Source: Acanthaster planci
Lineage: Eukaryota; Echinodermata; Asteroidea; Valvatida; Acanthasteridae
Length of the DNA: 64,000 nt
NCBI RefSeq assembly: GCF_001949145.1
Contig: NW_019091488.1
Coordinates: forward strand, 131,350-195,349
Direction of reading: 5' to 3'
Numbering within the stretch: the first letter of the stretch is position 1; every line of letters begins with the position of its first letter. A program made the translations under genes and the position numbers. Positions 26,201 to 37,635 of the stretch are shown one piece after another. The notes under the pieces were generated by a model. It was given only the letters and a program-made list of their open reading frames with translations. It made no database searches and was not told where the DNA came from.

Positions 26201-29200
26201 TTAAAATCCTTTCAATTTCGCATTCTCCTGAAGTATGAACTGGCCTTAACTCCATCCCTTCGAAATCCGGCCACACCATGATAGGGCCACTTTTCTAGCT
26301 TTTTTACCCTTTTAAAAAAAAACCAACTAATTATTACATGTACTATTGTTTGAACAGTCGGTCCGCCTTTCGGAGGGGTTATGTATCAGTTTGTCGGGAA
26401 AGAATCGGCGTTCCTAGTTCTGGCAGCACTGGCGCTGGCTGATGGGTGTAAGTAGAGGACACCATGATGCAAAAAATGTTATACAAAATATACTGAAGAT
26501 AAACATTACAATTTCAATAACAAACAAAATAATAGGTAGGAAGTTTGCGGAGACACCATGCTGATTATCTCCTCTGTGAATATGTGTGGTTCCAAGTACC
26601 GGTTCTTTTCAGAACCACACATACTCACAAACCTCCTTGCTATCGGAGATTCACCATGCAAATCTTTAAGCATTATCCAAATGAAACAAGCTGACAGAGG
26701 GACAGAACGGAAGACGAACATCTCTCAAGGACATTTTGTTATGATTCAGTAAGAGCCCCAATATCTCCAACAAAGCTGAACTTTGGCTACTGCCACGTAT
26801 TCGAGTACAGGTAACTTTAATCTTAAACACTAAAGAGTATGATCGGCAGGTCGATTCCTACCCCAGCCATACTGGGAATTCAAACGAATTCCGGACCATG
26901 CTGCATGAAAGATAATGGTCGTGACGGGTTTTTATCATAATCAGGGGTGCGAGTGGCCACTTACAATTAAAGCTGAAAACAGCCAACAAAAAGCTGAAAT
27001 GTAAAAAGTTCCCATTCTTTTGTACAGACCGAGTATACAAAAAAGCTGAAAAAAGCTGAAATCGGATAAAAAGCTGGATTCTCACAGCCCTGCATAATAC
27101 ATAGTTATAATTATTAGATCGTGCCTGTTTATTTTATACCTCTGTGTGCATCCAGTACTGCAGTTACTTGTACTAAATCCCAGTATGAACAAGGAAACTG
27201 AGATGGAAGGAACATCACTGTTGACCCTACTTCGAGATCCCTACATTGTAATTGCAGCAGGTATGCGCCAGGGTTCCACTCTTTGTAACAACGCTGAGTG
27301 GAACGATCTTGAAAGTGGTGTGGCACCATTACCAGGATTTCAGCTGTATATAGGCTTCAGGTGTCCTCCTTGGTGATCATTAGCCATTGATTTGCATTAA
27401 AGTATAGACTACAACAAAACTGAGAGACTCTGGGTGGTCCCGTATACCGGCTTCGTTGCAAGCTTCTCCATACGCTCTGCATTCGTTTTTACAGGCCATG
27501 AGATACTACTAATCCTTTGATACAATTAGTATGTAAAACAAACCTCAGTACTGCATTTACATAGTTCGTTTTAACATAATATCTAAAAGAATATTTAAAA
27601 GAGTGTGTGGCAAAAAAAACTATTTTTGGTTGAAAAGACTCTTGAGAAAGTCGATGTTAGTTGCGTGATCTGGGTCTCTGTACTTGTTTAACCGCCGGCG
27701 ACCAAAGCGAACTATTTTGAAATAATAGTGCACATGCTGAAATATTTACTGTGTAAGTGTTGCTTATTCAGGAGCTATTACCTTTGGCAATATGGGAATT
27801 GCCTTGCTCGAGCCGTCTTTGCCGCTCTGGATGCTAGACCACATGAACAATCCGTCAAACTGGGAAATTGGTAAGTTACGTAGATCCAAGATTCCTTTGC
27901 AAAATATTAAATTTCCAGTTTATGCAAACTTATCACTGTGCGTTAAATAAGTCGATGGACACCAGGTTGAAATTTCCTGTGCATAATTCTATGATTTTAA
28001 AGTCGTATACCCTTTTTTCCGTCCCTCCATCAAGCTTTGCCTTTCCAACATTTCTCTGCCACGTTTTTCCGCTTTTAGTTGAATCTTCTCGTCGTGTTTC
28101 TATATTGTAGGTGCTATTTTCATTCCTGCCAGCATCTCCTACCTGATAAGTACGAACATCTTTGGGCTTCTTGGGCACAGAATCGGCAGGTAAGAAAGAT
28201 CTAAGTGTACTAGTAATCAGCAACGGATACTCTGAACATGCAGAGAGAGTGCATTTTGTTTCATACCGTCCTGCTAAAAAAATAAATTACATTAATCGTC
28301 CCGAGCAAGAATTGCAGTGTTGTAATACGATGCGTACAAAATGCCAACGGCGCTGTGGTGTAATTTTTACTCAGGTGGCTTTCCTCGCTGCTGGGAATGG
28401 TATTAGCGGGACTCGCCATGCTCATGGTAAGTAGACGTGGTTTTCATCTCGGAATGTCAGTTAAATCTGGCCTGAGAGCCAAGAATACGAGTAACAAGTT
28501 TGTAGCATTTGCACCGGCTCTTTAATCAGATGGTACGCTTTACGTATCATTTTGTCTTACAGATTCCATTTGCTAAAGCAATCGGTCATCTGGTGGTCCC
28601 GAATTTTGCATTAGGATTTGCAATAGGTAAGTAGCATTCCGGAATGCATGGAAGAATATGGGGTATTCGACGCTTGGTGGCAGCAAACCATTGTCACGTT
28701 TGTGCGTTTTTTTTATATGTTCCAACGAACTGAAGTCAAGCAGATTTGTGATGATAGATTCGATTTTTTAAACAGTTGTCAACTTTTACCGAATATTGAT
28801 TATGATGTAAACGTAAAAGCAACAACTGAATCATCTCTTTGGCTTAAAACCCATTTCACGCATTGCAAAGTACACGATCGTTTTCAAGAGACAATGCAGG
28901 TAAAAACACATACAATTTAAAATTTACTGGTGACAAAATCTGTGTAAATATCATTAAAGAAATTGAATTTAAGAAAAGTGTGCAGATAAAAAAGAAAAGC
29001 AAGAATTAAACGATAATTCTTTTACTGTTAAAAAAATGAAGTTTTCAAAGGGTGGTATTATTGAGATATTAGATTCTTTCATTATTTGTCGCAGGAATGG
29101 TAGATGCCACCATGATGCCTATCATGGGTCATCTGGTAGACATACGACACGTGTCGGTCTACGGCAGCATCTATGCGATCGCGGATGTGGCTTTCTGCAT

Positions 29201-31622
29201 AGGCTTTGCCGTTGGTGAGTCTCAGATGATGTGGTTTTTCAAACAGCGTGATCCGTTCAAAACTGATTCAGGGTAGGAACACGTACCAATAAATCCCCAC
29301 TCGGCCAGAATAAACAGTGTTCAAAACCTCGAGTATAAAGGCTTTGGAGTCACTGGAGTTACAACAGTCCGAAGTCATAGTGTAATATCCTTGCATTTTT
29401 GACATCTGTATTACGGGCCTTAAAACGAACGATAAGGAAACGCTCACATTACAGCCACACCAGCTAGAGTCGGTAACATAAACGAAAGCCTTATCGCGAA
29501 ATTTTGCAGCTATGGGCCGTGAAATACAACTACAACATGTATAGGTCCATAGCCTAAATATCAAGTGATAAATGCCCCACTGTTTGATTATGTTCCAGGT
29601 CCTTCGTTGAGTGCAGCAGTAGTGCAGGCTGTTGGTTTCTCGTGGTAGGTATAATGTGTGACTTTCAGAACTGTTTTCATATTGGATTTTTTTTACTCAT
29701 GCTGCATCATAATGCTTTGGTCACGTGCTCGAAGTAGCGAGAGTGCCGTACCACCATACCCGGCCTGACCTGATCTGACATGACAACCCACGACCTGACG
29801 GGATATTGCAGAACCTTTTCGACGATCGGGAACGGAGGGGACTAACGCCGCGTTCCAAATTATTTGGAACGAGCGTAGCTGTATTGACTTCCCACAGAGT
29901 CACCTGGCTCTAACACAGCTCACCGGTGTTAGCTCACTTTAAGCAGATTTAATAATTTATCATGTAAGAGTAAGGTATCCTCAACCTAACATTCAATTCG
30001 TCGCTGGTGGTACCTTACGTATTATAGTCAGCTGACAAATCTGCCAAGCAATTAAGAATCTCGATCCATTTTCAGACCGATGGGTCCGTTTGAATTTTTC
30101 CTCTGAATGTTGGTCTTAAAAGGAGGATACTCCCACCCAGCGTAGCTAAACGAAAACAACATAGCCTAAAGTTTCCTGTCTGTTTATTTATATTCCGGAT
30201 TTTGAAAAAAAACCCTAAGACTTCTGTAGCTGACTGAACCTATGATTACCTGTTAATACATTACCCCCACCCTGGGGAATACCTCTCAGTTTCAGCGTTT
30301 ACTATACGTCGCTCGATTGAGAGGGCACCTTCTATGTAGCCGATGGATACTGTCAACTGTCGATATACGGAACACTTTTATAACAAAATACTCTTATGAG
30401 GGGAAAATTCTGAGAATCCCAATTACTTGAATTCCTGTATTATCTTTGTTTTTCCACTCTTTTTTTTTAAACAAAGTCCTGGTTTATAGCAAAGTAACAT
30501 GTCAGGTCTCTGTAACTTTCTTATAACGAGAACAGTTTTTATGTAATTGTATCATTTATATTTAAACATACACAAACTTTCACATTCTCTGCAGGTTATT
30601 GAGGATTGTGGCCATTCTAAGCATTCTATACGCCCCCTTATGCTACGTTTTGAAAGATCCACCTCGAAAAGAAGATAAAATGGTGAGTTGTAAAGAACAA
30701 GGAAATACTTTATGCCATCCGTCATACACCCCGTCAAAAAATGATTCCAAAATATGTTTTGAAAGGTTTCTGCGATTTTATGGATTATCAAGTCCCCGCT
30801 AAATCCCTTAAAAGAACCAGGAAATAGAAATGCTTTAATGAATTTTTTACTAAAACCCTCGAAGATGCATCTTTGGGTTTCAATTAACCTGATTTTAAAT
30901 TTTTGTTTTTCGATTTTTACCCATATTTTGATGCTTTTTTGTTTTTATGCTAATGCATGTTTGCATATTCATGAGCAGAACTATGATGTCATCCAAGGCA
31001 CTGAAACTCAATGCTGCACTGACTTGTGCACAAAAGATTTAGACCTTTTTAACCACTGCTATGGCAGATTTCATTTTCTTTGGCAATTTATTGCTGTGTA
31101 AGTGTATGGCAATAATCCAGCAAAAATCCTTTTTATAGAAATGTTCCCAGATAGCAAAATTTGGGGTTCACATTTTGAACATGAAAACATGCAACTTGAA
31201 CCATGTCTTCCAGGAATTTCATCAAAGCAAAAGCCCCCTCACCTGTCCAAAAATGCTTGGTTAATTTTTAATATTTCAAAAATTGCACCGTTCAGTTCAC
31301 ATAATTCAAAAAAGATGCCAGATAGTCTTCATACATCGAAGAAGAGCACAGAGAAACACAAAATGTGATTCTAAGAAAAATTCATTGCCTGGATCCTTTA
31401 AGACAAGCACTAACCTAAACCAATCAGCAGATTGAACAAGTGAAATTTCGGGAAATAGAAACAAAATACTAACTGTCACGTTTTAAAATTGCCCCAATTA
31501 GAATTCTTTGTTTTTCTTTCGTGTAGGGAATATTGATGGAAGAGAGGGTACCAGTCTCGTACACGACTCACAAACAGACCGATTACCAGACCATGGATGA
31601 GGACATACACAGCAGGGAATAG
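20036..31622 (+). CDS. VMAT: Vesicular monoamine transporter (VMAT, SLC18 family), 16 coding exons
   Basis: Proton-coupled antiporter that loads dopamine, noradrenaline, serotonin, histamine or related amines into secretory vesicles. Exons: 20036-20216, 22040-22186, 23778-23934, 24667-24725, 25099-25182, 25673-25765, 26358-26447, 27156-27260, 27772-27870, 28111-28189, 28375-28426, 28563-28626, 29095-29214, 29599-29644, 30595-30682, 31527-31622. All junctions are GT-AG with matching phases; the total is 1560 bases, 519 residues plus stop, close to the roughly 515 usual for VMATs. Residues equivalent to those essential in mammalian VMAT2 are present: D53 in TM1 (LLLDN), K145 (FASKA), R196 (ARMIQG), D269, E319 (LLEP), D407 (GMVDA) and D434 (AIAD). 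The luminal loop between TM1 and TM2 carries sequons at N86, N90 and N111. The stretch [13 protein letters not shown] favours VMAT over the vesicular acetylcholine transporter, which differs there. The start is the first ATG after an in-frame TGA at 20012 and has a good Kozak context (GCCATGG). Confidence 0.97.
21221..21712 (-). pseudogene. Antisense mobile-element gene remnant in VMAT intron 1
   Basis: Reading from about 21712 down to 21221, a zinc-finger-like tail (KRHMENIH, H-x4-H) is followed by an acidic linker and then a charged helical domain containing [20 protein letters not shown] and [20 protein letters not shown]. The frame carries one premature stop after the finger and at least two frameshifts near its 3' end (around 21345 and 21270). 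The general pattern resembles a multi-copy gene family seen in many metazoan genomes and probably carried by DNA transposons, but I cannot fix the element class. It is broken and opposite in strand to VMAT, so not a VMAT exon. Confidence 0.5.
22040..22186 (+). CDS. VMAT: VMAT exon 2
   Basis: Acceptor TTACAG, donor GTGAGT. Completes [10 protein letters not shown] and encodes the glycosylated luminal loop, with sequons at N86 and N90 and cysteines C91 and C110 (the latter split across the junction). It is not the longest open frame here; phase matching on both sides fixes the frame. Confidence 0.93.
22813..22978. mobile_element. Palindromic MITE, copy B, in VMAT intron 2
   Basis: Same family as the 14.0 kb copy, 166 bp. 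Left GGGCAATTCACAATAGTGCG, right CGCACTACTGTGAACAGCC, core ACCCTTTCCAAACGCG. Internal arms ACCAATTACAGTG and CACTGTGATTGGT pair. Confidence 0.85.
23778..23934 (+). CDS. VMAT: VMAT exon 3
   Basis: Acceptor CTTACAG, donor GTAAGT, ending in phase 2. Encodes the end of the luminal loop (sequon N111) and TM2 with FASKAIVQL (K145) and [10 protein letters not shown]. Confidence 0.95.
24250..24490 (-). repeat. Dispersed repeat, copy 1, in VMAT intron 3
   Basis: The minus strand reads TGCATTTTCATGAGCACCGC, then CATCCCAAGCACTGAACCCC, AATGCTCCACTGA, GCACAAATATTGTTGCTGTA and GGGGTTCAAAATTTTGAGCA, in the same order as the copies at 30.9 and 39.0 kb. Confidence 0.65.
24667..24725 (+). CDS. VMAT: VMAT exon 4
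   Basis: Short 59-base exon with acceptor CACGCAG and donor GTAAGA. Encodes TM3, [19 protein letters not shown]. Confidence 0.94.
25099..25182 (+). CDS. VMAT: VMAT exon 5
   Basis: Acceptor AATTTCAG, donor GTAGGT. Encodes [20 protein letters not shown] and SSCSSVA, the TM4-TM5 region containing R196. Confidence 0.95.
25350..25402. repeat. Partial copy of the TTTTTGCCC repeat in VMAT intron 5
   Basis: AGGTTTTTGCCCTTACCCAA, preceded by the same ATTTAATTTTAT-type lead as at 8.34 kb. Confidence 0.5.
25673..25765 (+). CDS. VMAT: VMAT exon 6
   Basis: Acceptor TTTCGTCAG, donor GTAAGT. Encodes [20 protein letters not shown] and the following helix, matching the GMGMLA...EERG..MGIAL block of VMATs. 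Confidence 0.95.
26358..26447 (+). CDS. VMAT: VMAT exon 7
   Basis: Acceptor TGAACAG, donor GTAAGT. Encodes [20 protein letters not shown] and [10 protein letters not shown], including D269. Confidence 0.95.
26555..26665 (+). repeat. Fragment of the GAACCACACATACTC repeat family in VMAT intron 7
   Basis: TATGTGTGGTTC (26580) and GAACCACACATA (26612) form an inverted pair. CAGAACCACACATACTC is shared with 48,610, and CACCATGCAAA (near 26,652) with the minus strand near 62,770. This ties three loci to one repeat family. Confidence 0.55.
26942..27092. mobile_element. 151-bp hAT-like MITE in VMAT intron 7
   Basis: Begins CAGGGGTGCGAGTGG and ends with the inverted counterpart ATTCTCACAGCCCTG. CATAAT lies directly on both sides (26936-26941 and 27093-27098) as a target-site duplication. 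The interior is rich in AAAGCTGAAA. The CAGGG termini resemble hAT elements, but those normally make 8-bp duplications, so the superfamily is open. Confidence 0.7.
27156..27260 (+). CDS. VMAT: VMAT exon 8
   Basis: Acceptor ATCCAG, donor GTATGC. Encodes the central cytoplasmic loop and the entry into TM7; the segment [17 protein letters not shown] matches the T..LL.DPYI.IAAG block of VMATs. Confidence 0.95.
27772..27870 (+). CDS. VMAT: VMAT exon 9
   Basis: Acceptor TTATTCAG, donor GTAAGT. Encodes [16 protein letters not shown] with E319, the TM7 glutamate of the family. Confidence 0.95.
28111..28189 (+). CDS. VMAT: VMAT exon 10
   Basis: Acceptor TATTGTAG, donor GTAAGA, ending in phase 2. Encodes [20 protein letters not shown] followed by RIGR. 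Confidence 0.95.
28375..28426 (+). CDS. VMAT: VMAT exon 11
   Basis: 52-base exon, acceptor TTACTCAG, donor GTAAGT, ending in phase 0. Encodes [18 protein letters not shown]. Confidence 0.93.
28563..28626 (+). CDS. VMAT: VMAT exon 12
   Basis: Acceptor TCTTACAG, donor GTAAGT. Encodes [20 protein letters not shown] plus I, equivalent to the IPFAK..YGLI.PNFGVGFAIG block of mammalian VMATs. Confidence 0.95.
29095..29214 (+). CDS. VMAT: VMAT exon 13
   Basis: Acceptor GTCGCAG, donor GTGAGT. Encodes [16 protein letters not shown] (D407) and [16 protein letters not shown] (D434). This is the best-conserved part of the protein and holds both TM10-TM11 aspartates. Confidence 0.96.
29599..29644 (+). 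CDS. VMAT: VMAT exon 14
   Basis: Smallest exon, 46 bases, acceptor GTTCCAG, donor GTAGGT. Encodes [16 protein letters not shown] with the last codon split by the intron. Confidence 0.92.
30595..30682 (+). CDS. VMAT: VMAT exon 15
   Basis: Acceptor TCTGCAG, donor GTGAGT, ending in phase 0. Encodes TM12 ([19 protein letters not shown]) and the start of the cytoplasmic tail, [10 protein letters not shown]. Confidence 0.95.
30940..31400 (+). repeat. Dispersed repeat, copy 2, in VMAT intron 15
   Basis: TTTGCATATTCATGAGCAGA, CATCCAAGGCACTGAAACTC, AATGCTGCACTGA, TTTATTGCTGTGTAAGTGTA, GGGTTCACATTTTGAACATG, AAAAATGCTTGGTTAATTTT, GAAGAGCACAGAGAA and TGGATCCTTTAA occur in this order. The same order is seen at 39 kb, with AGAAGAGTACAGAGAAGCAA and GTGGATCCTTTAA at its end. 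Confidence 0.65.
31527..31622 (+). CDS. VMAT: VMAT exon 16 with stop codon
   Basis: Acceptor TCGTGTAG; the TAG stop is at 31620-31622. Encodes the 31-residue C-terminal tail. With exon 15 it forms D486-KMG-I490-L491, a DxxxIL dileucine-type endocytosis signal at the same place as KEEKMAIL in mammalian VMAT2, followed by Y508-QTM, which fits a YxxPhi sorting motif. Confidence 0.94.
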   Translation, partial: GILMEERVPVSYTTHKQTDYQTMDEDIHSRE

Positions 31623-33466
31623 ATAAAAACAATGGTAGATATCATACCATAGCTTGACTAATTCGATTATAATACTCCATTAGTATTCTGATGTGGGTCA
31701 ACATGTACATAGCAGGTGTTTATTTTCTGTTGGTGTCAAGTCGCATTCTTTGAATTTGTCGAGAAGTAGTAAGAGGCAATTTTGGCTAAGGTAACAAAAC
31801 GTAAGATTGGAAAATAAACGATGGAATGTACGCGAAAGTGGTGCTATACATGTTTTGCCAATGACGATGAGGCGTTCATGAATTGAATCAGGAAGAGTGA
31901 AGAAATGAAGTCTATGGAATTCCTAAGACCGTGAAATACGCAGGATCCTGAACGTTCAGGGTTATCGCGTACACTAACCAAACTAGATAAAACTTTGCTT
32001 CTTAACAAATTCCAGTCTGGTTTTACTCAACGCTTCCTTGATAAGTATTATTTGCTGCTAAATATTGTACAGAGGAGAGTATAATTCGTTATGTGTTTGC
32101 AGCCAGGCATTACGACAAAAGCGGCAATGCCAGCAGAAGTACTTCTCTCCAAATTTCATCACGTCTGCTCTTAGGGGCCCTCCTCAAGTTTTGAGTAATT
32201 TTAAGGAAGAAACTTAATGCACAAAATGTTCAGTTTCCCCATACTTCCAGAAGCTGAATACATGTGGAAAGAAACTTCAAAAGAACTCTTTTTAGCAGTA
32301 TGTGGAGGTGAGACAAGAACCCGAAGTTTGTATTGGGTCTGCCCTCGGCCGAAAACTATAGTCCATACAAATCATGATTAAGCAAAATTAATATTAATAA
32401 TGCGTAATGGATGTTAAAACACAAAATGCATGAATCTGACACAAAATCTATGAATCTGACACAAACTTCATGACCAAAAAACACTGTGTATTTTAATTTT
32501 AATGTGTTTTGGATAACTTAGCTTGTCAGTTACAGTTATGTCCTCTTATTTACCAGTAACGTCAACCGATAATGAGAATTAGGTTTTATAATACCTTTCC
32601 TAAGTTGCAATTGACGAGAAAGGACAGAATGATCGAATTTGGCTCCACAGAAGGGGTCTCTTAGATTACGATACAAAATTGGAAATTCCATAAGTCTGGT
32701 ACCCATCTCTCCTTTCAGATTTTAATTACGAAACGTATGACCATCGCTTGTGTTGGATGTATAGTGTATATAAAGCGTGGTTATTCTGGGGACAAAGTGT
32801 TCTAAACTGATTCGCTTCACAAGAAGTCGTGTCATGTGGAAGAAATTTGAAATTTGGCAATGGTGTGGTCCAGTGTTTGATGTATTATGTATGTGTAACA
32901 CGGTTCGTGATTGTTTCGCAAGCTGTCATTTTTGGTGTGGAGTATATTTTGTAATTATCCTTTGAAGTGTAAAAATCGCGTAAGTTATTTCTCGTGCAGA
33001 TAATTTTGTGTGCATTTGTGTGCGAATTTGTTACACATCATACAGATTGGACGCATTAAATATCATGAAGATTGTACTTCATCCAATGCAGTGATCGAGG
33101 GAATGAACTTGATATTTTCTCTCAGTGCCTTTTTAAATTGAACACCAAGAAAAAAAAACAGTTTTAGTTTTAACAACACTTAGAGGGGCAAGGAAAATTA
33201 AATTGTTTCCGTGATATAAAAAAAACCATTATTTTCTTAAACTGTGCAGAGCCGTCAGGATTTTGCTCCGGTGATGTTCTAACCTCTTCCATTCTTGGTC
33301 GATAATTCAAAATGTTTGCATTACCGCTAATGGGTAATTAGGGAGACACTCCTATAAGAACGTGCACAAAATTTTTCCAACTTTACTGTCCCATAATTTA
33401 ATATTCCCTAATCTGATCTGAACCAAACTTTGTATGATTTTATTTTAGGCCCTAAACTATCATCTC
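31623..33466 (+). other. VMAT 3' UTR and downstream flank
   Basis: 3' UTR to at least the AATAAA at 31813; beyond that no gene signal. Confidence 0.5.
31813..31818 (+). terminator. Candidate polyadenylation signal of VMAT
   Basis: AATAAA about 190 bases after the VMAT stop codon; the first canonical signal downstream. Confidence 0.45.
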
Positions 33467-33548
33467 NNNNNNNNNNNNNNNNNNNNNNNNNNNNNNNNNN
33501 NNNNNNNNNNNNNNNNNNNNNNNNNNNNNNNNNNNNNNNNNNNNNNNN
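33467..33548. other. Assembly gap (82 Ns)
   Basis: Run of N between AT-rich non-coding sequence. Confidence 1.
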
Positions 33549-36500
33549 ATTAGTGTTTTTATTTGGCTGTTCTCAATACACGGATAGGTAGGCCTAAGGA
33601 TGATGAGCGTGTGAATTATAATGGACCACACCAACAATACTCTACAGTGACGGTACTTTGGATTAGACTGGAATTTAATCAACGTTAATGACTGTTTCTA
33701 TGTACATGCACAACTTCCAAACGGTCGTTTGTAAGACAACCGAGATTTTGGGTATACTTCGAAGTGAGGAGACGCCACATCTGCGTTGGTACCACACCCC
33801 CGTGGGCGTTCTTAACACTTGATGGGCAGATGCATTGGCCAGTTACGGCATCCTTTTGGCTGACGAGACATGTATTCCGTTCACATCACCTTTCCAGTAT
33901 GATATCACCGCAGTGTGCCGAAGTAAACAATAGACTTTTTTAAACAAATATCACAGATCAATTTTAGAGGGAAAACTCCATGTATACCCCGTTCATTTTT
34001 AGATTCATTCTTAAAAACAAGGTCAAGGAAACACTCATTACAGGTAATTTTTGCTCTCTTAATTCACTTTACCTTTTCCTGTAAATCTTAATTGGGCCGC
34101 CCAAACAAGGCACTGACTATACCAGCCGTTGTTTGCCAGTGAAAGACCGTGACGGTGACTCCGCAAAAGAAACTTCTATAAATGAATACGCCAAATGGTG
34201 GCCAATATTCGCCAAGAGCGCCCTCTGTCGAAATTTTGACGCAAATACCCGGCAGTCGCTTGGTGGAAGTGTTAATTAATGTTCGAGCAGAGCTGTTTAT
34301 AGCTCAGACATATAAACGCATAGACCACCAGATCCTATTCAAACTACTGGAGTATTCCGTGACATGCGCGGCTCCTGACTAAAATCGAAATTATGGGCAA
34401 AATCGTCCCCGGTAAACGGAATTTACGCAGAGTTGCAGAATTCCAGCCCCAAAATTCTGAAGCCGTTTTTCGATTGGAAAAAATCCTCAGTTTACTTCAT
34501 CTGGCCCATGTAGATGCAAAACGATGTGTTTGCAACATTTAAAAATAAGAGACAGCAGTACCAAAGAGCAAAAAAAATGAACGTATTTCGGGACATGTAA
34601 ACAAATACAGGCACTTGCAGTGTGTTGCGCGAAATGTGCACTGAACGTGCTGCCATCCATCGTTTTGCCCCTTTCAAAATCGCAGTTGTATGCCCAAGAC
34701 TGGCGATCTATCCTTTTTATATTCTGTGGTTTACAGACAGAGCTAGAGTTGTGACATGGGTGTCTCAAATGTTGGGACCAATATAGTGGACCATGCGTCA
34801 GTGCATATGGACAATTAATACACAATTGCTGCACACACAGAACAGCCATTTCAGCTCCAAAGTCTGAAGTTGGCACTATTCTCTCTACATGTAGTTCTAT
34901 GTCTACGGTAATAGCGTGGATTCGCCTTGCTGCCTCGTGGGAAAGGGGTTTGGTCAAATCCTATTTTGACCCAGCTGTGGAAATTCGAATGGGGTGGACA
35001 CCGACTGCATTAGAGGGCGCTTTACATTGTACAGATGTGTATCTTTTATTAGCTTGCATCTCATAGCCCTAACACTCCCAAATCGTCCAATTTCAACATG
35101 ATTTTACATATATACCCTGGGGGGCACGAATGTTCACCCCTTCCACTTAGTTTGTGCGCAATGTGCTATAATTCAGCAAAGTCGTGGTAACTTTCTGTTT
35201 GATTTCTTAACATGGCGACAACAAACAATACCAAAATCCATCTGTGAAGATCTTACGTATTGTCAGTGCGCTGACTTTATACCAGAGAAATATAATCACT
35301 GAGCTTCATATTTCGTTTTGTGATGTGTTTGTTGTTAATCATAAGTAACATTTCGGACAAAATGAGGTGAAAGATGTCTGTGTACGTTAAATTTCCAATC
35401 GTAAAAAAGGGTATTTTAAAATCTAAATTTTGAATTGTTCTCCTGGTTTTTCCACACTTGCTTAACAAAGCTTATCATGTTATGTTTAAGCTATTGTGAA
35501 TTGTCTATTAGTTTTATCAATTTCGATTTTGGCTCCCTGTCGATTGATGGTCGGCATGATTTATGTGTGCACACGCGTACGTACACCCACATGTACTTCA
35601 TCAACGCACACACACATGCACTAAATTCTGGTCCAGCGCAATTTTCTTCAGATCGCAACAAATTTGCTCAGTCTACATACATTCTTTAGCAATAAATCAC
35701 AAGTTTCATGATTTCTCGTGCAAACAAACCCAAAGTGAATCGTACCCCCTCTTCAGTCCTCGAAACTCTCGCTCCGTACATGCGCACCGCTTGAGCGAGA
35801 GAGGGCGCTCTGTTACCCAACCACAACTTGACATGGGGTGTGGGGCCCCACCACAGGCTGACATGTACTTCACTTTTAGGCGCATCGCATGTATAATCCC
35901 AGCTTGTTCCATGCATACCGGGGGAGGAGGGTAGACCGTTTGCAGTTCCTCTGTCGCCTAATTGTCTACATAGCAACGTATATGGGAGGGAACCAAGCAG
36001 TCGGCTCGGCTCTTTCCTGTTCACTTGTGAGCACAAGAAAATCCAGAAATGGGGCATACATTTACATGCGTGAATGGGCTCTACTTGATCGAAGTCGGAC
36101 TGTGCTCGTAGAGTAAAAGAGGGAACTGGATTAAAATAGCAACTGTAAATGCTTCAACATGAAAACGTCAACGGTGTGCACTGTGCAACTGGTCAATCTC
36201 CTGATTATTTTTGGTAATACAATGAGCTCAAGTGTTTTAGGAGTGATCATGAACTCTCCCTCAGCCTTTGGCAACTCTAAAACTTGACTTGTCAAGTTCT
36301 CATGATTTATCAACTTGACGTCGGTGCGCCCTCACCATTTTTGGCAGTGACAAGCGGCCAGTGGCGGGGGGAGGAAGGGGACCCAACGGGGGCCATACCG
36401 CCTTCCAAAGATTTTATTTCATGATTGCCGATTCTCCCCCAAAACTTGTGAAAAGCCCCTCAGAAAAGCCACATCCCAAATTTATTGTCCTCCCCCTGAA

Positions 36501-37635
36501 AACATCGGTCTACACGTCCTCGAAGGCAACGCCCTTCGCTGTCTTCTACCAAAAGCGAAATTTAACCACTTGCCAATACGTCGTCGGTAGAGTAAAACGC
36601 CAATGGGCACTTGGGGGCAGAGCTTTAGCCTTAATCACTCCTACATCAAAGCTCGGGAAAAGGAAGAAAAAAATGTATTAAAGTGGAATGTTTTAACGGC
36701 AAGACTCTTAACTTAAGTGAAAGCCCGATGCACAATTTGCCCCTTGGTGTTGTTTGGGTCCATTATCATCTGGTCGATATCCATCCTTCGAACTGCCAAA
36801 AGCCGTAGGGATTAATACCTGGGAGGTAACGGAAGAGGAAGGGCGACCGGTTAATGGCGACCCGGGCCAGGTCTCACCAAGTCCCCGGGACATTCTACAG
36901 GGAGACACGGTGGTCACGTAAATCATAACAGCCCGCCACCTTAATGGGGGGATATAGATCTCCATCAGATCAATTCAATCTGTGGCTGGCACAAAGTGTT
37001 ATTTGTTGGGAATGGATGAGAACATTCCAAGAGAGCAATCAGTAAAAACCTTGAAAAAATGGCCTTAATGAAATTCTCGCTTTTTTGTTTGTTTTTCAAT
37101 TACAGTTCAGCCGACTTGAACAGCAGTACACCAGCATGTTTACATTTACGTCTTGATTTGTCTTTCCTTCTGATTGGGTTATTTTCTATGTCGGTGGCTG
37201 ATTATCAGTCACGCAAGGGGAACGCGATATACCGCGCGGTAAACTTCATTATACATACACGTTTGGCTTTATCCTTGATCTATCTGCGCAGGGAGTAGCG
37301 CTGCACGCACGCTCTCATGCGCTTGGCGATGTATAAACGACTGTTTTAGGCCTCACACATTCTAATACAACTAAAATCTGAGATCCGCCTTTAAATGTGG
37401 GCAATCTTGAGATTTATCAGGGTAGACGTATTTACGTGGCAATTCAAAAGCTCAAGGCTTATGTTTTATTTAAAAACAAAAAAGGAAGTGGTGAAATTTG
37501 GACTCTTCGAATCCTCAATGTGAACCAATATAATAGAAAAGATTAATGGCATGAGCCGGTTTCTATAGCTGAGGCCTTTGAAAGAATTTTGTACGATATA
37601 CATGAACAGGAACCAGGTTTGTGACGAGTCACTAA
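33549..37635. other. Gene-free stretch
   Basis: A minus-strand open frame of 156 codons at 34487-34957 has no known domain or splice context. Four GAGGGCGC sites fall here. No gene called. Confidence 0.5.
36345..36690. repeat. G/C-run-rich degenerate repeat, second locus
   Basis: CCAGTGGCGGGGGGAGGAAG followed by CCCCC-AAAA-rich sequence, comparable to the loci at 14.7 and 46.1 kb. The open frame across it has the same low-complexity look and no family resemblance. Confidence 0.4.

Noticed and set aside
34487-34957. 156-codon minus-strand open frame
   Set aside because: No domain or motif recognised and no supporting splice sites; could be chance or an old transposon piece.
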